DNA of 26,395 nt. It comes from JAAEQD01 sp964521815 (GTDB lineage Bacteria; Zixibacteria; MSB-5A5; UBA10806; 4484-95). The stretch covers positions 1 through 26,395 of the forward strand of contig CAZFSN010000018.1 in assembly GCA_964521815.1 (NCBI GenBank), read 5' to 3'. The notes beneath the pieces were generated by a model that saw only the letters and a list, made by a program, of their open reading frames with translations, ran no database searches and had not been told where the DNA came from. Of the stretch, positions 23,558 to 26,395 are shown piece by piece. The position numbers and the translations under genes were made by a program. Every line of letters starts with the position of its first letter. Positions within the stretch are counted from its first letter, which is position 1.

Positions 23558-23681
23558 TGTAGGTTACTTAAGATAGGCTTCATAATGTTGTTGCCGTACA
23601 GTCTTGCTTTGTTTTACAGGCAAGCTATGCCTTGCAACTACCTGCTTACTCACAAAATACTCCTTCAAAAACAATTTTAAC

Positions 23682-23716
23682 TTGATTATTTGTGTAACAA
23701 GGCTATAATTGCCTTG
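23682..23716 (+). promoter_or_regulatory. Serine-hydrolase promoter with dyad over the -10
   Basis: TTGATT (23682-23687), 16-base spacer, TATAAT (23704-23709). The -10 is framed by a perfect 6-bp inverted repeat, CAAGGC-N7-GCCTTG (23698-23716), a possible operator. Transcription would start near 23716, giving a leader of about 80 bases. The gap 23558-23796 also holds a short palindromic patch around 23618-23636 (GCAAG...CTTGC). Confidence 0.5.
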
Positions 23717-23728
23717 GTTTGCGATATA

Positions 23729-23768
23729 GGCCGCTTTTTCAATATACCAGACCCAATATCAGGCGGCC
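23729..23768 (+). promoter_or_regulatory. Stem-loop in the serine-hydrolase mRNA leader
   Basis: GGCCGC (23729-23734) can pair with GCGGCC (23763-23768) across a 28-base loop, inside the predicted leader and ending about 17 bases before the AAGGGAG ribosome-binding site. It could affect translation or be a chance GC stem in an AT-rich leader. Confidence 0.3.
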
Positions 23769-23796
23769 GATTAATATCAAAATTAAGGGAGCAAAT

Positions 23797-25257
23797 ATGC
23801 GCAACAAGCTTAAATCCCCGTATTTTATTTTTTATTTTCTACTGCCGCTGTTAATTATTATGCCATTTAAAAAAGCCTTGAGCCAGGATCTGAAACTTGA
23901 GGAAAATCTTGATGTTCAAGCCGCCATCGCGGTATTTGATACCTGGGTGATTCAGTTCATTGTTGATCATGAGATACCCGGCTTGTCCATAGGCCTGGTG
24001 TATGATCAGGAATTGATTTGGTCCAAACAATATGGCTACGCGGATCTGGCTAAGAAAATACCGACAACACCCTCAACAGCTTACCGGATTGCCTCCCTGA
24101 CCAAACTATTTACCGCAACCGCGATTATGCAGTTGCGTGATGCCGGTAAATTGCAGCTTGACGATCCGGTAACTAAATATGTGCCCTGGTTCCATTTGAA
24201 TGACCCTTATCAAGACAGCCCGGTGATTACAATCAGGCATCTGTTAACCCATACCTCCGGCCTACCGCGCGAATTGAATGGTCTGTATTGGGATGATGTC
24301 AAATTTCCCAATCATGATAAGTTCGTGCAGATGTTTCAGGAAGCTTCAACTATTCTTCCTCGGGAAACTGAATATAAGTATTCCAATGTGGCTTTTTCCG
24401 TACTGGGCGAGGTGATTGCTATCGTTTCAGGCGAATCCTACCCTGACTATATTGAAGGACATATCCTACATCCTCTGGGTATGGATGCTACTCAGGTCGT
24501 TCCTAAGAAAAATATGCCCGGCCTGGCTACCGGGTACAAATACCATAAAGCCTGTACGCCCCGTGAGCCAGAACCGTTTTTAGTTATTAATGCTATGACC
24601 TCTGCTGCAGGTATTGCAACTACAGTAAATGATATGGCGAGATTTGTATCTTTGCAGTTCAGGTCGGGACCAACTGGCGGGAATCAAATTTTGAAGGGTT
24701 CCACTTTGAAGGAGATGCAGCGGATACAATGGCTCGACTCGACTTGGGAGAGTGGCGTGGGAATCTCCTGGTTTATTAATAAGTATCCAGAAAGAGTACA
24801 GATCAGACATGGTGGCTACGTTAATGGTTTTACTTCCGCAATATCGGTTTCAGTAGCGGAAAAATTCGGCGTTATTGTTTTTTCTAATGCGGATGATTAC
24901 GAGGTTTGGTCTGTAAGCAATAAAGCATGGTCGATAGTAACCCCAATAATCGATGAAGCGACCGCGGTTAGTGAAAAGCTAAAAGTAGCTGACTCAACCT
25001 GGAATGAATTCGCAGGAGATTATAAATGGGATGATGGCTCATGGTACAAGGTGATGATTATTAAAGGCGAATTGAGTGTTATCGATCCGCTTGCGGATAA
25101 TCCCTGGTCGGAACGTATTCGGCTCGAATTAATATCGCCGGGCGTTTTTCGAATGGAAACTGGATCGCAAAAGGGTGAATTGATAAAGTTCGATATCGAT
25201 CCCAGAAGTAAAAAGATGCGCATGGTCTGGCCGGGTTGCTCAGCCATAAGAGAATAA
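23797..25257 (+). CDS. Exported beta-lactamase-fold serine hydrolase (class C/DD-peptidase-like)
   Basis: A 486-residue exported protein. A signal peptide is evident (basic MRNKLK, hydrophobic 9-23, likely cleavage after ALSQ at about residue 30). The penicillin-binding/AmpC-like catalytic motifs are all present: SLTK with Ser100 and Lys103, YSN at 195-197 (Tyr195), and HGG at 338-340. TIRHLLTHTSGLP (145-157) is the standard family block. A C-terminal extension of about 100 residues (from NEFAGDYKWDD) resembles the lipocalin-like tail seen in many such esterases and peptidases. The natural substrate (D-Ala peptide, ester or cell-wall peptide) is not predictable, and beta-lactam resistance should not be assumed. 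The frame opens at 23719, but the ATG at 23797 has AAGGGAG at 23785-23791 and begins the signal peptide. Confidence 0.92.
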   Translation: MRNKLKSPYFIFYFLLPLLIIMPFKKALSQDLKLEENLDVQAAIAVFDTWVIQFIVDHEIPGLSIGLVYDQELIWSKQYGYADLAKKIPTTPSTAYRIASLTKLFTATAIMQLRDAGKLQLDDPVTKYVPWFHLNDPYQDSPVITIRHLLTHTSGLPRELNGLYWDDVKFPNHDKFVQMFQEASTILPRETEYKYSNVAFSVLGEVIAIVSGESYPDYIEGHILHPLGMDATQVVPKKNMPGLATGYKYHKACTPREPEPFLVINAMTSAAGIATTVNDMARFVSLQFRSGPTGGNQILKGSTLKEMQRIQWLDSTWESGVGISWFINKYPERVQIRHGGYVNGFTSAISVSVAEKFGVIVFSNADDYEVWSVSNKAWSIVTPIIDEATAVSEKLKVADSTWNEFAGDYKWDDGSWYKVMIIKGELSVIDPLADNPWSERIRLELISPGVFRMETGSQKGELIKFDIDPRSKKMRMVWPGCSAIRE

Positions 25258-25320
25258 AAGCTAATTTGCCAATTATCGATACCACAGGATGGGTTTTATA
25301 AATCGATCATGAGAAATAGG

Positions 25321-25440
25321 TCAGGCCCCAAGTGGGCTTGACCTGCGTTCCTTCTCATTCCCAAACTCCAGTTTGGGAACGCAGGTACGGGAGAAACCCC
25401 GTTCCGACCCGGGGTTGCATCAAGCCCCAAGCAGGCTTGA
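25321..25440. repeat. Palindrome cluster between convergent genes
   Basis: About 120 bases made almost wholly of inverted repeats: TTCCCAAACT-CC-AGTTTGGGAA (25358-25379), a competing perfect 11-bp pair ACCTGCGTTCC (25341-25351) with GGAACGCAGGT (25376-25386), AACCCC/GGGGTT (25395-25416) and CAAGCC/GGCTTG (25421-25439). CCCCAAG-N2-GGCTTGAC occurs at both ends as a direct repeat. It lies between the serine hydrolase and the convergent TldE gene and could terminate both, though no T-run is seen. Confidence 0.65.
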
Positions 25441-25450
25441 CATACACACA

Positions 25451-26395
25451 CTACTTCTTCGCCGAAACGCTTACATCATCAAACAATATCGGCGGTACCC
25501 AGGCGCCGGAGAAAGTTGGGTAGAGCGTGTTGCCGACATCGGCGACATTTTGCAAAGTCTCGTAGATGTTGCCGGCGATCATGGCATCCTTGACCCGCCC
25601 TACGATTTCGCCGTTTTCCACATACAGACCGGGGCTGACGCCGATCGAGTAATCGCCATTGGGTATATTGCCGCTGTGAGGTCCCAGCGCGCCCTCGATA
25701 ATTACGCCTCTGTCGATAGATTTCACCAATTGCTCGAAAGATTTATCGCCGGGCGCGATTCTCATATGAGCCATTTTCGGAATCGGCTTCAACGTGATAA
25801 CGTCCCCGCCCCATTGGGTGGTTTTATAGCCATGCCCGGTCGATTTGGCTTTCAGTTTGCAAGCGTAATTCAAATCATAGATAAAGCTTTTCAAGACGCC
25901 TTTCTCTATCGGAATCAACGGCCGGCAGGCAACTCCCTCATCATCGAAAGCCCGCGCGCCAGGATAGCGTGAGTCGGCGGCATCATCCAGGATTGTCAGC
26001 TTGTCGCTGAATATCTTCTGCCCCAGCTTATCGGCCACCGGGGATGTCTTTTCATAGACGCTTTTAGAATCCAGGCCGCTTTGTACACGCCAGATTAAAG
26101 CCATCTGGCTGTTGGGCATGAATATGACTTTCATCTTGCCGCCTGAAGGTTCAACGATGTTTCTCGCTATGGTATACTTTTCGACTATTTCATCAAGATA
26201 GCTATCGGGCATTGGCTCTAATTTCTTACTGACAAAATATCGGTATATACCTGATCCCGAGCCGGGAAAAATAGCAACCGCGTATAAACCATAAAGCGTC
26301 GCCCGCCGGGTTATATCAGTACCTCGTGAATTCAGGATGTGAATAGATTCGATATGCTTAAACGATGTCAACGAAATCTCGGCATCGATACGCGA
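25451..26395 (-). CDS. TldE/PmbA-type modulator of DNA gyrase peptidase partner, C-terminal part
   Basis: About 314 C-terminal residues of a TldD/TldE (PmbA) family protein; the frame is open across the right edge, so the N-terminus lies outside the window. Family segments are ARAFDDEGVACRPLIPIEKG, VLKSFIYDLNYACKLKAKST, VIIEGALGPHSGNIPNGDYS, the conserved EIVGRVKDAMIAGN and a Pro-rich, hydrophobic end (GAWVPPILFDDVSVS). The HEXXXH metal site that TldD carries just before the DDEG block is missing, which assigns it to the non-catalytic TldE/PmbA side of the heterodimer. TldD/E cleaves unstructured peptides and matures some ribosomally made peptides and the antitoxin CcdA. Its tldD partner would be expected upstream, beyond 26395. 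Confidence 0.9.
   Translation of the reverse strand, partial: SRIDAEISLTSFKHIESIHILNSRGTDITRRATLYGLYAVAIFPGSGSGIYRYFVSKKLEPMPDSYLDEIVEKYTIARNIVEPSGGKMKVIFMPNSQMALIWRVQSGLDSKSVYEKTSPVADKLGQKIFSDKLTILDDAADSRYPGARAFDDEGVACRPLIPIEKGVLKSFIYDLNYACKLKAKSTGHGYKTTQWGGDVITLKPIPKMAHMRIAPGDKSFEQLVKSIDRGVIIEGALGPHSGNIPNGDYSIGVSPGLYVENGEIVGRVKDAMIAGNIYETLQNVADVGNTLYPTFSGAWVPPILFDDVSVSAKK

Overview
The window reads as a scaffold fragment from an uncultured Gram-negative bacterium, most likely assembled from a metagenome: a run of exactly 100 N at 3765-3864 is a scaffold gap. The mix of a lipoprotein with a fibronectin-III-like domain, a single-domain YbbR protein, DUF255/YyaL, TldE and two unusual PEP/pyruvate-dikinase-like proteins fits deep-branching FCB-group lineages such as candidate phylum Zixibacteria. 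That placement is inferred from protein style only; there is no rRNA or tRNA gene in the window.

Layout. 1-3.8 kb: an EamA transporter, a small cupin flanked by two related palindromic elements, a convergent secreted lipoprotein with its own promoter, operator-like dyad and long leader, and an iron-sulfur-flavoprotein-like reductase cut by the gap. 3.9-5.5 kb: a tight operon of zinc-ribbon protein, YbbR-like protein and tsaD (tRNA t6A synthesis). 5.6-7.7 kb: a two-gene K+ uptake system (TrkH/KtrB channel plus TrkA/KtrA regulator). 7.8-13.2 kb, minus strand: a DUF2231 membrane protein, YyaL/DUF255 thioredoxin-fold protein, an unknown 206-residue protein with a terminator, a small one-helix membrane protein, and a D-cysteine desulfhydrase/ACC-deaminase-family enzyme with an apparently leaderless promoter. 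13.3-15.7 kb: an AT-rich accessory island holding a small membrane protein and a HigBA-type toxin-antitoxin pair whose antitoxin carries an ImmA/IrrE metallopeptidase domain. Four copies of one palindromic repeat, with compensatory stem changes, are scattered through the island. 15.7-22.1 kb, minus strand: glutamate dehydrogenase followed by two translationally coupled paralogues of the PEP/pyruvate-dikinase ATP-grasp domain, one fused to an N-terminal GAF-like sensor region and a C-terminal minimal nucleotidyltransferase. 22.5-26.4 kb: a split Ada alkylation-repair pair, an exported serine hydrolase, a palindrome cluster, and the 3' part of a TldE/PmbA gene that runs off the right edge.

The best candidate for an undescribed system is the gdhA-PPDK-A-PPDK-B operon. 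Both proteins keep the ATP-binding part of PEP synthase/PPDK but show no recognisable phosphohistidine swivel domain or PEP barrel. They share a C-terminal block (GRWG and G-[S/T]-H-F-F motifs), and the longer one adds sensor and nucleotidyltransferase modules. Next to glutamate dehydrogenase this suggests a signalling or protein-modifying role in carbon/nitrogen metabolism, which is inference. A second theme is that the intergenic regions are dense in several families of palindromic repeats, some bracketing single genes like cassettes. A third is that some genes appear to be transcribed without a leader.
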